From: JAGTVG01 sp964389805
GTDB lineage: Bacteria; Bacteroidota; Bacteroidia; Cytophagales; Cyclobacteriaceae
DNA: 9,373 bases
Assembly: GCA_964389805.1 (NCBI GenBank)
Contig: CAYMFU010000337.1
Coordinates: forward strand, 1-9,373
Direction: 5' to 3'
Notes under the pieces: model-generated
Told to the model about the DNA's origin: nothing
The model's input: the letters and a program-made list of their open reading frames with translations, nothing else
Databases searched by the model: none
Translations under genes and position numbers: made by a program
In this document: positions 1 through 6,146 of the stretch, in pieces
Position numbering within the stretch: position 1 is the first letter of the stretch
Layout: the number at the start of each line of letters is the position of its first letter

Positions 1-387
1 GGATTTGGAATTTTTGGGACTATTATGATGATGGTGGCTGATCGAAAAAGAGAGATGGGGGTAATGATTGCAATAGGGATGCAAAGATACAAGTTAGGTA
101 CAATTCTGTTCTTCGAAACAGTTTATATTGGAATTATCGGAGTACTGGCTGGTTTTACCGTATCAATACCAATAATTGCATATTACTATAATAATCCTAT
201 CCCTATATCTGGTGATGCCGGTAAAACCTTTACAGATATGGGAATTGAGCCATTGCTGTATTTTACCTGGTTACCATCTGTTTTTTATAATCAAATCATT
301 ACAGTATTTGTGATCACGACAGTTATCGCTATTTATCCAGTGTTAACTGCAAATAAAATGAAAGTACATTTAGCCTTAAGGGCGTAA
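1..387 (+). CDS. FtsX-family ABC transporter permease, C-terminal part (5' end outside window)
   Basis: The reading frame is open from base 1, so the ATG at 25 is internal and the gene starts upstream of the window. The 128 visible residues form the end of an FtsX domain: a partial transmembrane helix running into the cytoplasmic coupling segment ADRKREMGVMIAIGM (residues 13-27), a long hydrophobic helix at about 31-62, an extracytoplasmic loop, a last helix at about 97-118, and a closing YPVLTANKMKVHLALRA tail. The 'R-x-x-E-x-G-x-x-x-A-I-G' coupling motif and the Y-P-x-x-x-A-x-x-x-x-x-x-A-L-R ending are typical of MacB/LolC/LolE-type permeases and recur in the next gene, so the two are paralogues. 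Only 20 nt separate them, which implies an operon. The permease likely forms a heterodimer with its neighbour in the inner membrane. Family call is firm; substrate is unknown. Confidence 0.9.
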   Translation, partial: GFGIFGTIMMMVADRKREMGVMIAIGMQRYKLGTILFFETVYIGIIGVLAGFTVSIPIIAYYYNNPIPISGDAGKTFTDMGIEPLLYFTWLPSVFYNQIITVFVITTVIAIYPVLTANKMKVHLALRA

Positions 388-407
388 AAACAATTAAATT
401 AAAAGAT

Positions 408-1625
408 ATGCTTTTTTCAATATCATGGCGAAATGTCTGGAGGAATAAATTAAGGAGCACCGTAATCATTACTGCCCTTACCTTGGGTATATGTGCAGGT
501 GTATTTTCCTCTGCATTTTTTAAAGGCCTTGCAATACAGCGAATTGACAAAGTAATTAAGACGGAAATATCACATATTCAAATTCACTTGCCTGAATACA
601 GACAGGCTAATGATATTTCTAAATTCATTCCCAATGCCAACACTGTTACTGATGAAGTTTCCAAGATTCCGAACGTCGTGGGAGTGAGTAACAGAATTAC
701 CATATTCTCGATGATAGCCTCTGCAGAAACAGCTTCGGGTGTTAAAATATCTGGCATATCACCTGAGAATGAGCGAATAGTATCCAATCTGTATTCTAAA
801 CTGATTGAGGGCAACTATTTTGAAGAGAAAAGGCGAAATCCAATTATAATTGGCCGCAAACTAGCTGAAAAACTTAATGTAAAATTAGGCTCAAAAGTTG
901 TGCTGACGCTTCAGGATATTGATAACAATATTACAGCTGGTGCTTTCAGAATAGTGGGAATTTTTAATACCGAGAATAATATCTTTGATGAATCCAATGT
1001 ATTCGTTCTGGATAGAAGTATTCGTAAACTCATGAATCTGCCGGAGAATGCCTCACATGAAATAGCCATCCTTGTAGAAAATAATGAAAATGTTCCAGGC
1101 ATTCAGGATAGAATTGAAAAGGAATTCAGTGACCTGGAAGTCATGTCGTGGCTAGAGTTAAGTCCTGAAATGAGCTACCTGAATGAAGCCATGGATTTGA
1201 TGATGTACATCTTCATTATTATCATACTCTTTGCTTTACTCTTCGGGATAATCAACACCATGCTTATGGCTGTACTTGAAAGAGTAAAAGAAATTGGTAT
1301 GTTAATGGCCATTGGGATGAACAAATTAAGAGTTTTCATGATGATAGTTATTGAAACTATTCTTCTCTCATTAACCGGGGGAATATTCGGAATAATTCTC
1401 GGTTCTCTGGTCTCCAAATATTTCGAAACTCATAAAATTGACTTAACAGTATGGGGAGATGCCTATTCTGATATCGGATATGGATCATTTACTTATACCA
1501 GTCTAGATACTACTTTACTGATCAACGTAACAATCCTGGTTATTTTAACCGGGATCCTTGCATCACTGTATCCGGCTTATAAAGCATTGAAAAATGATCC
1601 GGCTGATGCTTTAAGAACTGAATAA
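408..1625 (+). CDS. MacB/LolC-like ABC transporter permease (FtsX family)
   Basis: A complete 405-residue permease. Layout: a short cytoplasmic start with WRNVWRNKLRS (7-17), transmembrane helix 1 at about 17-40, a periplasmic MacB_PCD-like domain (about 41-260), then the FtsX domain with helices at about 266-290, 309-338 and 368-390 and the tail YPAYKALKNDPADALRTE. The coupling motif ERVKEIGMLMAIGM (291-304) matches the preceding permease. A length near 400 with four helices fits LolC/LolE and MacB-type transporters that pull substrates from the inner membrane or periplasm instead of moving them through a channel. The ATG at 408 is chosen because the family pattern R-N-x-x-R-x-K begins directly after it; the upstream bases are AT-rich with no Shine-Dalgarno, as is common in Bacteroidota. 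It lies 25 nt before the ATPase gene. Lipoprotein sorting, lipid transport or small-molecule export are all possible. Confidence 0.93.
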   Translation: MLFSISWRNVWRNKLRSTVIITALTLGICAGVFSSAFFKGLAIQRIDKVIKTEISHIQIHLPEYRQANDISKFIPNANTVTDEVSKIPNVVGVSNRITIFSMIASAETASGVKISGISPENERIVSNLYSKLIEGNYFEEKRRNPIIIGRKLAEKLNVKLGSKVVLTLQDIDNNITAGAFRIVGIFNTENNIFDESNVFVLDRSIRKLMNLPENASHEIAILVENNENVPGIQDRIEKEFSDLEVMSWLELSPEMSYLNEAMDLMMYIFIIIILFALLFGIINTMLMAVLERVKEIGMLMAIGMNKLRVFMMIVIETILLSLTGGIFGIILGSLVSKYFETHKIDLTVWGDAYSDIGYGSFTYTSLDTTLLINVTILVILTGILASLYPAYKALKNDPADALRTE

Positions 1626-1650
1626 TTTTGAACTGATAATTTTAAATATA

Positions 1651-2334
1651 ATGAAAGTAATTGAAATCAAAGATCTTTATAAAATCTATAATGGCAGCCA
1701 TGTAGAGGTCAGGGCTGTTAACGGAATAGATTTAACGGTTGAAGAAGGCGAATTTACCGCCATTGTTGGACCTAGCGGTTCTGGTAAAACCACTTTTTTA
1801 AATTTATTGGGTGGTTTGGACCGGCCGACTTCTGGTGAGGTGATTGTCGACGGAGTGAATGTTTGGAATCTGAAATCGAGAAAATTAATTGATTTTCGTT
1901 TGAGGAATATTGGATTTGTGTTTCAGGCCTACAACCTTATCCCTGTACTTACTGCAAAAGAAAATGTGGAATTCATCATGCAACTTCAGGGTAAGTCTAA
2001 ACAAGAACGTGAAAAAAGAACAAAAGAGCTGCTGGATGAAGTAGGTCTGGGAGATCGGCTTGATAGCAGACCTTCGAAATTATCCGGGGGGCAGCAGCAA
2101 AGAGTAGCCGTTGCCAGGGCACTTGCCTCCAAACCTAAATTTATATTGGCGGATGAACCTACTGCCAATCTGGATTCGAAATCAACCGAAACGCTTCTTG
2201 ATATCATGGAGAAATTAAACAAAGAAGAAAAGATCACTTTTATTTTTTCCACCCATGATGCAAGAGTGGTAAAAAAAGCCAGAAGGGTTATAACCATTGA
2301 GGACGGGCAGGTATTAAGTGACGAATCGAAATAG
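1651..2334 (+). CDS. ABC transporter ATP-binding protein, LolD/MacB type
   Basis: This 227-residue protein is a single nucleotide-binding domain that powers the two FtsX-type permeases encoded just upstream. All motifs are intact: Walker A GPSGSGKTT (40-48), Q-loop Q92 in VFQAYNLIP, ABC signature LSGGQQQRVAVARAL (144-158), Walker B FILADEPT (164-171) with catalytic E169, D-loop NLDS (173-176) and switch histidine H202 in STHD. The LSGGQQQRVAVARAL and TANLDS wording, and a length near 225, are characteristic of the LolD/MacB/FtsE clade (o228 family). There is no fused membrane domain, so it needs separate permeases. The start ATG places the usual 'I-x-x-K-D-L-x-K-x-Y' opening at residues 4-13. 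The family is certain; the choice between LolD and MacB function cannot be made from this gene alone, because no MacA-like adaptor is visible in the window. Confidence 0.96.
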   Translation: MKVIEIKDLYKIYNGSHVEVRAVNGIDLTVEEGEFTAIVGPSGSGKTTFLNLLGGLDRPTSGEVIVDGVNVWNLKSRKLIDFRLRNIGFVFQAYNLIPVLTAKENVEFIMQLQGKSKQEREKRTKELLDEVGLGDRLDSRPSKLSGGQQQRVAVARALASKPKFILADEPTANLDSKSTETLLDIMEKLNKEEKITFIFSTHDARVVKKARRVITIEDGQVLSDESK

Positions 2335-2350
2335 TCTCTGACTTGCAATA

Positions 2351-3526
2351 ATGAAACATCTTTTCAGGTCCTTTCTTTTACTATTCAGCTTTATCTGTTT
2401 ATCCGCCTTAGAAATGTATGGCCAGGATTATAAGCCTAAGAAATTTCTTTATGATGGGTACCTGAAGTTTTTGCAGACGGTCGCTTATGATGATTTTCAA
2501 GAGACCTGGTTAATAGATAATCTTATCCATAACCGTTTCAATTTGAGATATTATCCTGGTGAAAAATGGAAATTAGCAGCAGGTATCAGAAACCGTTTTT
2601 TCTATGGTGATTTCATTAAGTTAAGTCCGGATTACGCACAAAATGTCACTGAAGATCCAGGATTTTTTGATCTCTCCTTTAACTGGATTGAGGGTAACTC
2701 ATATTTATTGAATACAACCATTGACCGCCTATATGTAAATTATCAGACCGGAAATTTTGAAGCTACAGTAGGCAGGCAAAGGATAAATTGGGGAAAGAAT
2801 CTGATCTGGAATCCAAATGATCTTTTTAATGCCTACTCCTATTTTGATTTTGATTATGAAGAAAGGCCAGGCGCTGATGCCGTCAGGTTGAAATATTTTA
2901 CTGGTTTCACTTCACATGCAGAATTGGCATATCAACTTGCTGATTCTATTGAAGGGATGGCCTTTTCCGGATTATATGAATTCAATAAATGGCAATATGA
3001 TATTCAGTTTTTGGGAGGATTTGTCAGAAATGACTGGGTGATCGGATCAGGATGGTCTGGCAATCTTGGCGGAGGTGCTTTCAGGGGAGAAGTATCTTAT
3101 TTTTATAATAATGACGATACCGTTACAAACCGTCATCAGGTAGTCTTCTCTATTTCAGGTGATTATACCTTTAAAAACCAATTGTACAGTCAATTATCCA
3201 TCATATACAATAGCCTGGGAGACACTGAAAATATCAGTTTTAATGAGGAGGCTCTCATAGGTGGAACGACAGCTCAAAATCTCACCCCGTCACGTGCTGA
3301 AATATTTGGTCAGATCTCTTATCCATTTACTCCATTATTCAATGGTAATTTTGCCGCTATAGTAAATCCATTTGATGGCTCCTTGTTTTTTGGCCCGGGA
3401 CTTACTTTTTCATTAAAGGATAATCTGGAATTATTATTGTTCGCTCAATTCTTTCTGGGAGATGAGAATACTGAATATGGTGATCTGCCTAATTTACTTT
3501 ACTGGCGCTTCAGGTGGAGTTTTTGA
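2351..3526 (+). CDS. Predicted outer-membrane beta-barrel protein linked to the ABC transporter
   Basis: A 391-residue exported protein. A signal peptide is visible at 1-24 (hydrophobic LFRSFLLLFSFICLSAL, probable cut after MYG). The rest is made of alternating aromatic/polar strands with short turns and ends in WRFRWSF with a terminal phenylalanine, the usual outer-membrane barrel insertion signal. A strongly patterned stretch at 141-183 contains GRQRINWG, then WNPNDLFNAYSYFDFDYEERPG. G-R-Q-x-x-x-W-G resembles the signature of alginate-export/DUF1302-type barrels, but I cannot confirm a family. It starts 16 nt after the ATPase gene and is almost surely cotranscribed with the transporter, so it may be that exporter's outer-membrane partner or a protein it helps to deliver. 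It converges with the kinase gene, with 40 nt between stops and no clear terminator. Barrel topology is likely; function is unknown. Confidence 0.78.
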   Translation: MKHLFRSFLLLFSFICLSALEMYGQDYKPKKFLYDGYLKFLQTVAYDDFQETWLIDNLIHNRFNLRYYPGEKWKLAAGIRNRFFYGDFIKLSPDYAQNVTEDPGFFDLSFNWIEGNSYLLNTTIDRLYVNYQTGNFEATVGRQRINWGKNLIWNPNDLFNAYSYFDFDYEERPGADAVRLKYFTGFTSHAELAYQLADSIEGMAFSGLYEFNKWQYDIQFLGGFVRNDWVIGSGWSGNLGGGAFRGEVSYFYNNDDTVTNRHQVVFSISGDYTFKNQLYSQLSIIYNSLGDTENISFNEEALIGGTTAQNLTPSRAEIFGQISYPFTPLFNGNFAAIVNPFDGSLFFGPGLTFSLKDNLELLLFAQFFLGDENTEYGDLPNLLYWRFRWSF

Positions 3527-3566
3527 AACTTTAGCTTCTATATTTCACCTAATAAAATCTTGCCAT

Positions 3567-4382
3567 TCATGAACGGTTGATGAAGATTGCTGCTCCAATA
3601 GCAGTTGCAAAACCAGCATTATCAGGTATTATGAATTTTGTATTATACAGGTCAGCAACTCTTTCCAGAATGGATTTTAAAGGCGCTATTCCGGCAAGTT
3701 TTCCAGTTAGTATGATATCGTGAAGATTGCTTGCCCTGGCGGCAGCAATTCCCATAACTCCTATGGTCTGTGCCACCAGGTTTATTATGGCAAGGGCTAT
3801 ATCTTCATCCATAGCCTGATCTGACATTTTTCCAAAATTTGAAGCAGTTATAGATGCGGGTAGATTTTCAAGAGCTCCTCCTGCTATATCGCCTACTGTT
3901 AGATCCACGTTTTCCAGGTTTCCCCTTAGAGCTTTGTCCACAAGGGTGTCAAGACTTTTAATATTCAGCATTTTGCCGGCAAGACCTATCAAAGTACCTC
4001 CGCCTACACCACTTCCACCCCAATGTTCAATATCAGAATCATTAACTGTAACTATGGCCGTGCCAGTCCCCATACTTACAACAACAGCTTTTTTCAATCC
4101 GGAAAGAAATGATCCCGCTGTTCCAATAGCATGAAACTCATCAACAACTTTAACAGGAATTCCAAATAAGTTGTCTTTCACCTTGCTGGCTCCTACTCCA
4201 GTAGCTGATATAATCTTGATCTCCTGGAGAGATAAATTTAAGGTCTCCAGAAACTTACCCAGGGCACCTGCAGCGGAAGTGATAGGATCATCAGCTTTTA
4301 CTGTTAGTGGTTTAATAATTTCTCCGTCCTTTAGCCCGACAATATCCGTCGTTGTTCCACCTATGTCGATTCCTATAATCAT
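3567..4382 (-). CDS. coaW: Type II pantothenate kinase (CoaW-like)
   Basis: Phosphorylates pantothenate with ATP, the first step of coenzyme A synthesis, in the cytoplasm. The 271 residues match the length of bacterial type II enzymes (ASKHA fold). Visible motifs in order: phosphate-1 GIDIGGTTTD (4-13); DEFHAIG (81-87), where E82 aligns with the catalytic glutamate of the family (E-F-D-A in the Staphylococcus aureus enzyme as I recall it); SMGTGTA (103-109); GGSGVGGGT (122-130); LTVGDI (161-166); ASNFGKM (180-186); LTGKLAG (225-231); and the closing DNAGFATAIGAA (254-265). At 120-121 the protein has His-Trp where S. aureus and animal PanK sequences have Arg-Val. It stands alone on the - strand, convergent with the barrel gene, with a 326-nt gap before the next gene. 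The ATG sits directly before the phosphate-1 motif. BadF/BcrA-type ATPases are the main alternative, less likely given the E-F-H-A and N-F-G motifs. Confidence 0.87.
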   Translation of the reverse strand: MIIGIDIGGTTTDIVGLKDGEIIKPLTVKADDPITSAAGALGKFLETLNLSLQEIKIISATGVGASKVKDNLFGIPVKVVDEFHAIGTAGSFLSGLKKAVVVSMGTGTAIVTVNDSDIEHWGGSGVGGGTLIGLAGKMLNIKSLDTLVDKALRGNLENVDLTVGDIAGGALENLPASITASNFGKMSDQAMDEDIALAIINLVAQTIGVMGIAAARASNLHDIILTGKLAGIAPLKSILERVADLYNTKFIIPDNAGFATAIGAAIFINRS

Positions 4383-4483
4383 GGTTTTGTCTAATTTTTA
4401 TAAAATTCCATAAAACCTGTCCGAAATAAAAATTTTTAACAGGATATGTAACTAAATATGATCTAAGTAGTTTAAAAATTAAA

Positions 4484-4522
4484 CGATCTATTAACCCGAT
4501 GGATAGATTCGGTTAATGATCG
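4484..4522. repeat. Imperfect inverted repeat (hairpin or operator-like)
   Basis: The left arm (4484-4500) and the reverse complement of the right arm (4507-4522) share CGATC, ATTAAC and CGA in the same order, giving 14 matching base pairs with only single-base bulges and a loop of about 6-9 nt. Read on the - strand, the hairpin is followed by a T-rich stretch (4483 down to about 4470), so it could end transcripts from the - strand genes to its right. It could equally be a regulator site about 100-140 nt upstream of the kinase start. The symmetry is directly visible; the function is a guess. Confidence 0.5.
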
Positions 4523-4576
4523 ATTAGGGTTGGCAATATTTCTGAGTGTCAATACATCCTACTAAAACAACTAAAA

Positions 4577-4669
4577 ATGATACACAACTATATAAAGGTC
4601 ACACTTCGAAATCTTACCAAGCAAAAATTTTACTCAATCCTTAAAAGCGGCAGTTTCGAATCCGGTTAA
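4577..4669 (+). pseudogene. Truncated N-terminus of a MacB/FtsX-type ABC permease
   Basis: An ATG-initiated frame of 30 codons ends in TAA. Its translation begins MIHNYIKVTLRNLTKQKFYS, which fits the start of the large two-FtsX-domain permeases that are common and multicopy in Cytophagales (M-x-x-N-Y-x-K-x-x-x-R-N-L-x-K-x-K-x-Y-S-x-I-N). It also echoes the intact permease in this window, which opens with WRNVWRNKLRS. After 'FYSIL' the match stops: the expected first membrane helix is missing and the frame ends ten residues later. I find no continuation in the other + frames before 4708. I infer the decayed 5' end of a permease gene whose remainder was deleted. A chance match or a short expressed peptide cannot be ruled out. 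Confidence 0.5.
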
Positions 4670-4708
4670 TTCCTTAAGGGATGAATAACATGTTGCGTTT
4701 TTAAAATT

Positions 4709-5125
4709 TTAAAAAGTCTTCTCAAGGAAAAAAGTATACTGCATAAGTCTTCTGGAGCCTTTTAAATTAAGATATTCACCATCATATCTTGCTATCCACT
4801 TAATGCCCTTTTCATTTGATGTCCCATTTTTAAGAATTAGTTCCCCGGAAATTTCATCGAGGCTGTATTCTCCGTCATACCGCCCAAACGGATAACCATC
4901 ACTTTCATACCGGTCATCACTGATAAAATGGATCCACCGCTGTACATTGATATCGATTGTGGAGCTTATATCCTGATCATTTTCTGTAACCTTCACTACT
5001 TCCCATTTACCTGCTAATTCATATCTGTTGATATTTTGAGCCAAGCAAATTAGCGAAGATATCATGGTAATTATCACATATAGTAATATTGATCTTACTA
5101 TAGTCTTTGATTGTGGGAATAGCAT
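4709..5125 (-). CDS. Small secreted lipocalin-like protein
   Basis: A 138-residue protein with a signal peptide at 1-30 (hydrophobic SILLYVIITMISSLICLA, likely cut near AQ-N) and no lipobox cysteine in the right place, so probably periplasmic or secreted. The mature part starts ELAGKWEVVKVTEN; the G-K-W (39-41) opening followed by short beta strands and a turn before each strand resembles the lipocalin-like domains found in many small Bacteroidota exported proteins. The six residues RYDGEY occur twice (82-87 and 113-118), each starting a strand pair. The first ATG (M1) is preferred over M21, since M21 would leave too short a signal peptide. It lies 91 nt downstream of the PorP/SprF gene on the same strand, so it may be cotranscribed, though palindromes in the gap suggest separate control. 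No ligand or specific role can be named. Confidence 0.7.
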   Translation of the reverse strand: MLFPQSKTIVRSILLYVIITMISSLICLAQNINRYELAGKWEVVKVTENDQDISSTIDINVQRWIHFISDDRYESDGYPFGRYDGEYSLDEISGELILKNGTSNEKGIKWIARYDGEYLNLKGSRRLMQYTFFLEKTF

Positions 5126-5137
5126 AAAATCTCAATT

Positions 5138-5155
5138 CAGGATCAATTCGTCCTG
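5138..5155 (-). promoter_or_regulatory. Short inverted repeat before the lipocalin-like gene
   Basis: The arms CAGGA (5138-5142) and TCCTG (5151-5155) flank an 8-nt centre, ending 13 nt upstream of the ATG. It could form a small hairpin in the 5' untranslated RNA, or be an operator half-site pair. The symmetry is short, so a chance origin is quite possible. Confidence 0.3.
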
Positions 5156-5156
5156 T

Positions 5157-5170
5157 AAATATGCATATTT
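5157..5170. promoter_or_regulatory. 14-bp perfect palindrome AAATATGCATATTT
   Basis: This perfect palindrome lies 32-45 nt upstream of the lipocalin-like gene start, where a regulator could act on a promoter in the 91-nt gap after the PorP/SprF gene. AT-rich DNA favours such palindromes by chance. No regulator gene is in the window. Confidence 0.35.
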
Positions 5171-5216
5171 TTTACTTGGAAAATAAAAGGCAATCCCTTC
5201 TCAAAACAAAAACATA

Positions 5217-6143
5217 TTAAAAATAGGCTGGGCAAAGCAATCCTTTATGTATTCGAGGAATCCGGAACCTGTAATTTAGTAGGATTTCATGAGATCCTTT
5301 AGAATACTGGTTCAGGTCTGACAAGGTGTAATCATAAGCATAACCCAGATGCAGATTTTGGAATAATTGCAATTGGAAAAGAAATATAACAGCATCATTA
5401 CTGCGATAAGACACACCGAGACCAACTATTTCCTTATATGAGGACATCACGTTTAAATCCACTCCCAATGGTGCACCTTCCTGAAATCGAACGAGTATGG
5501 AAGGGGTGATTTTGAAATTCATATTAGGTGATAATGTGTACCCTCCATTCAGGTAATAGTTCCTGGATTGCTTGGCCTCACTAAGCACACTTTCAACATC
5601 CACCAACTTATTCTCAAGCATAAAGGGAACTGAAAATCCCATATAAAACTTCTCGCCATAGTAATATAAACCTGCTCCAAAATTAGGATTCATTTTAGTG
5701 ACCCGCCCAAATAGGTTTGGGTCGTTCATGTCCCTGATATTCAACTTGGTAAAGTCACTGGACAAGTGATTGAAGCCAGCCTGTAATCCCATAGACAATT
5801 TTGAATTTTTTGAAATAGGCAGATGATAAGCATAGGTGGCATATATCCCATAATCATCATGTATACCAATCTTGTCATTTGTGAACATCAAACCAATACC
5901 TACCCTTGTATTAAAAAAAGAGGATTGCATTGTGAAAGTATTGGTTTTGGGAGCACCTGGGAGGTTTACCCACTGATCACGGTGAATAAAAGTAGTACTA
6001 AATTGAACGGGCACACCGGTATATGCTGGATTGATCACCATTTGATCAAACATATACAATGAAGATACCGGATGTGGTTGTCCTTTCAGGCTGCCAGAAA
6101 CAACCATCAATACCAGGAATATATATATAATATTTTTCTTCAT
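5217..6143 (-). CDS. PorP/SprF family type IX secretion system membrane protein
   Basis: A 308-residue outer-membrane-associated protein of the PorP/SprF family, which in Bacteroidota helps T9SS secrete or anchor specific partner proteins. A signal peptide is at 1-21 (ending SLKG-Q). The mature protein opens with the family hallmark Q-x-x-x-x-S-x-YMFDQMVINPAYTG (22-43), followed by RDQW (55-58) and PGAPKT (62-67). Barrel-like strands follow, with the recurring pieces MNPNFGAGLYYYGEKFYMGFS (151-171), GVDLNVMSSYKEIVGLGVSY (227-246), YAYDYTLSDLNQYSKGSHEI (268-287) and a last strand LLNYRFR. Length is normal for the family. Its ATG comes 3 nt after the stop of the large repeat protein, so the two are translationally close and surely cotranscribed. 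This matches the sprB-sprF gene pair of Flavobacterium johnsoniae, so its partner is most likely the protein encoded directly upstream. Confidence 0.94.
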   Translation of the reverse strand: MKKNIIYIFLVLMVVSGSLKGQPHPVSSLYMFDQMVINPAYTGVPVQFSTTFIHRDQWVNLPGAPKTNTFTMQSSFFNTRVGIGLMFTNDKIGIHDDYGIYATYAYHLPISKNSKLSMGLQAGFNHLSSDFTKLNIRDMNDPNLFGRVTKMNPNFGAGLYYYGEKFYMGFSVPFMLENKLVDVESVLSEAKQSRNYYLNGGYTLSPNMNFKITPSILVRFQEGAPLGVDLNVMSSYKEIVGLGVSYRSNDAVIFLFQLQLFQNLHLGYAYDYTLSDLNQYSKGSHEILLNYRFRIPRIHKGLLCPAYF

Positions 6144-6146
6144 TTT

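Larger units (their letters stand above)
4383..4708. other. Intergenic region with no intact gene
   Basis: This 326-nt AT-rich stretch separates the start of the pantothenate kinase gene from the end of the lipocalin-like gene, both on the - strand. It must hold the kinase promoter, but I see no convincing Bacteroidota -33/-7 pair. It contains an imperfect inverted repeat (4484-4522), a weaker pair of CCTGT/ACAGG arms (4416-4420 and 4439-4443) near an A5T5 run, and a truncated permease-like reading frame on the + strand (4577-4669). At its right edge an AT-only palindrome (4698-4715) overlaps the stop codon of the lipocalin-like gene. Confidence 0.7.

Noticed and set aside
1986..2348. 120-codon open frame on the - strand opposite the ATPase gene.
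   Set aside because: The + strand frame has every ABC ATPase motif intact; the opposite frame is low-complexity serine-rich sequence without known motifs.
3518..3530. AGTTT/AAACT inverted repeat across the stop codon of the barrel gene as a terminator.
   Set aside because: Five AT-rich pairs with a 3-nt loop are too weak, and no clean T-run follows on either strand.
4652..4668. TTTCGAATCC resembles a tRNA T-loop and could mark a tRNA-derived attachment site.
   Set aside because: The bases on either side do not pair to form a T-stem, no acceptor stem or CCA end follows, and no integrase gene is nearby.
4698..4715. AT-only palindrome TTTTTAAAATTTTAAAAA at the end of the lipocalin-like gene as a terminator.
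   Set aside because: It has no GC pairs to make a stable hairpin and overlaps the last codons; such runs are common in AT-rich DNA.
5178..5210. Possible Bacteroidota promoter on the - strand (TTTGTTTTG, then TATTTTCC) for the lipocalin-like gene.
   Set aside because: The second box does not match TAxxTTTG and the 16-nt spacing is shorter than usual, so it is not supported.
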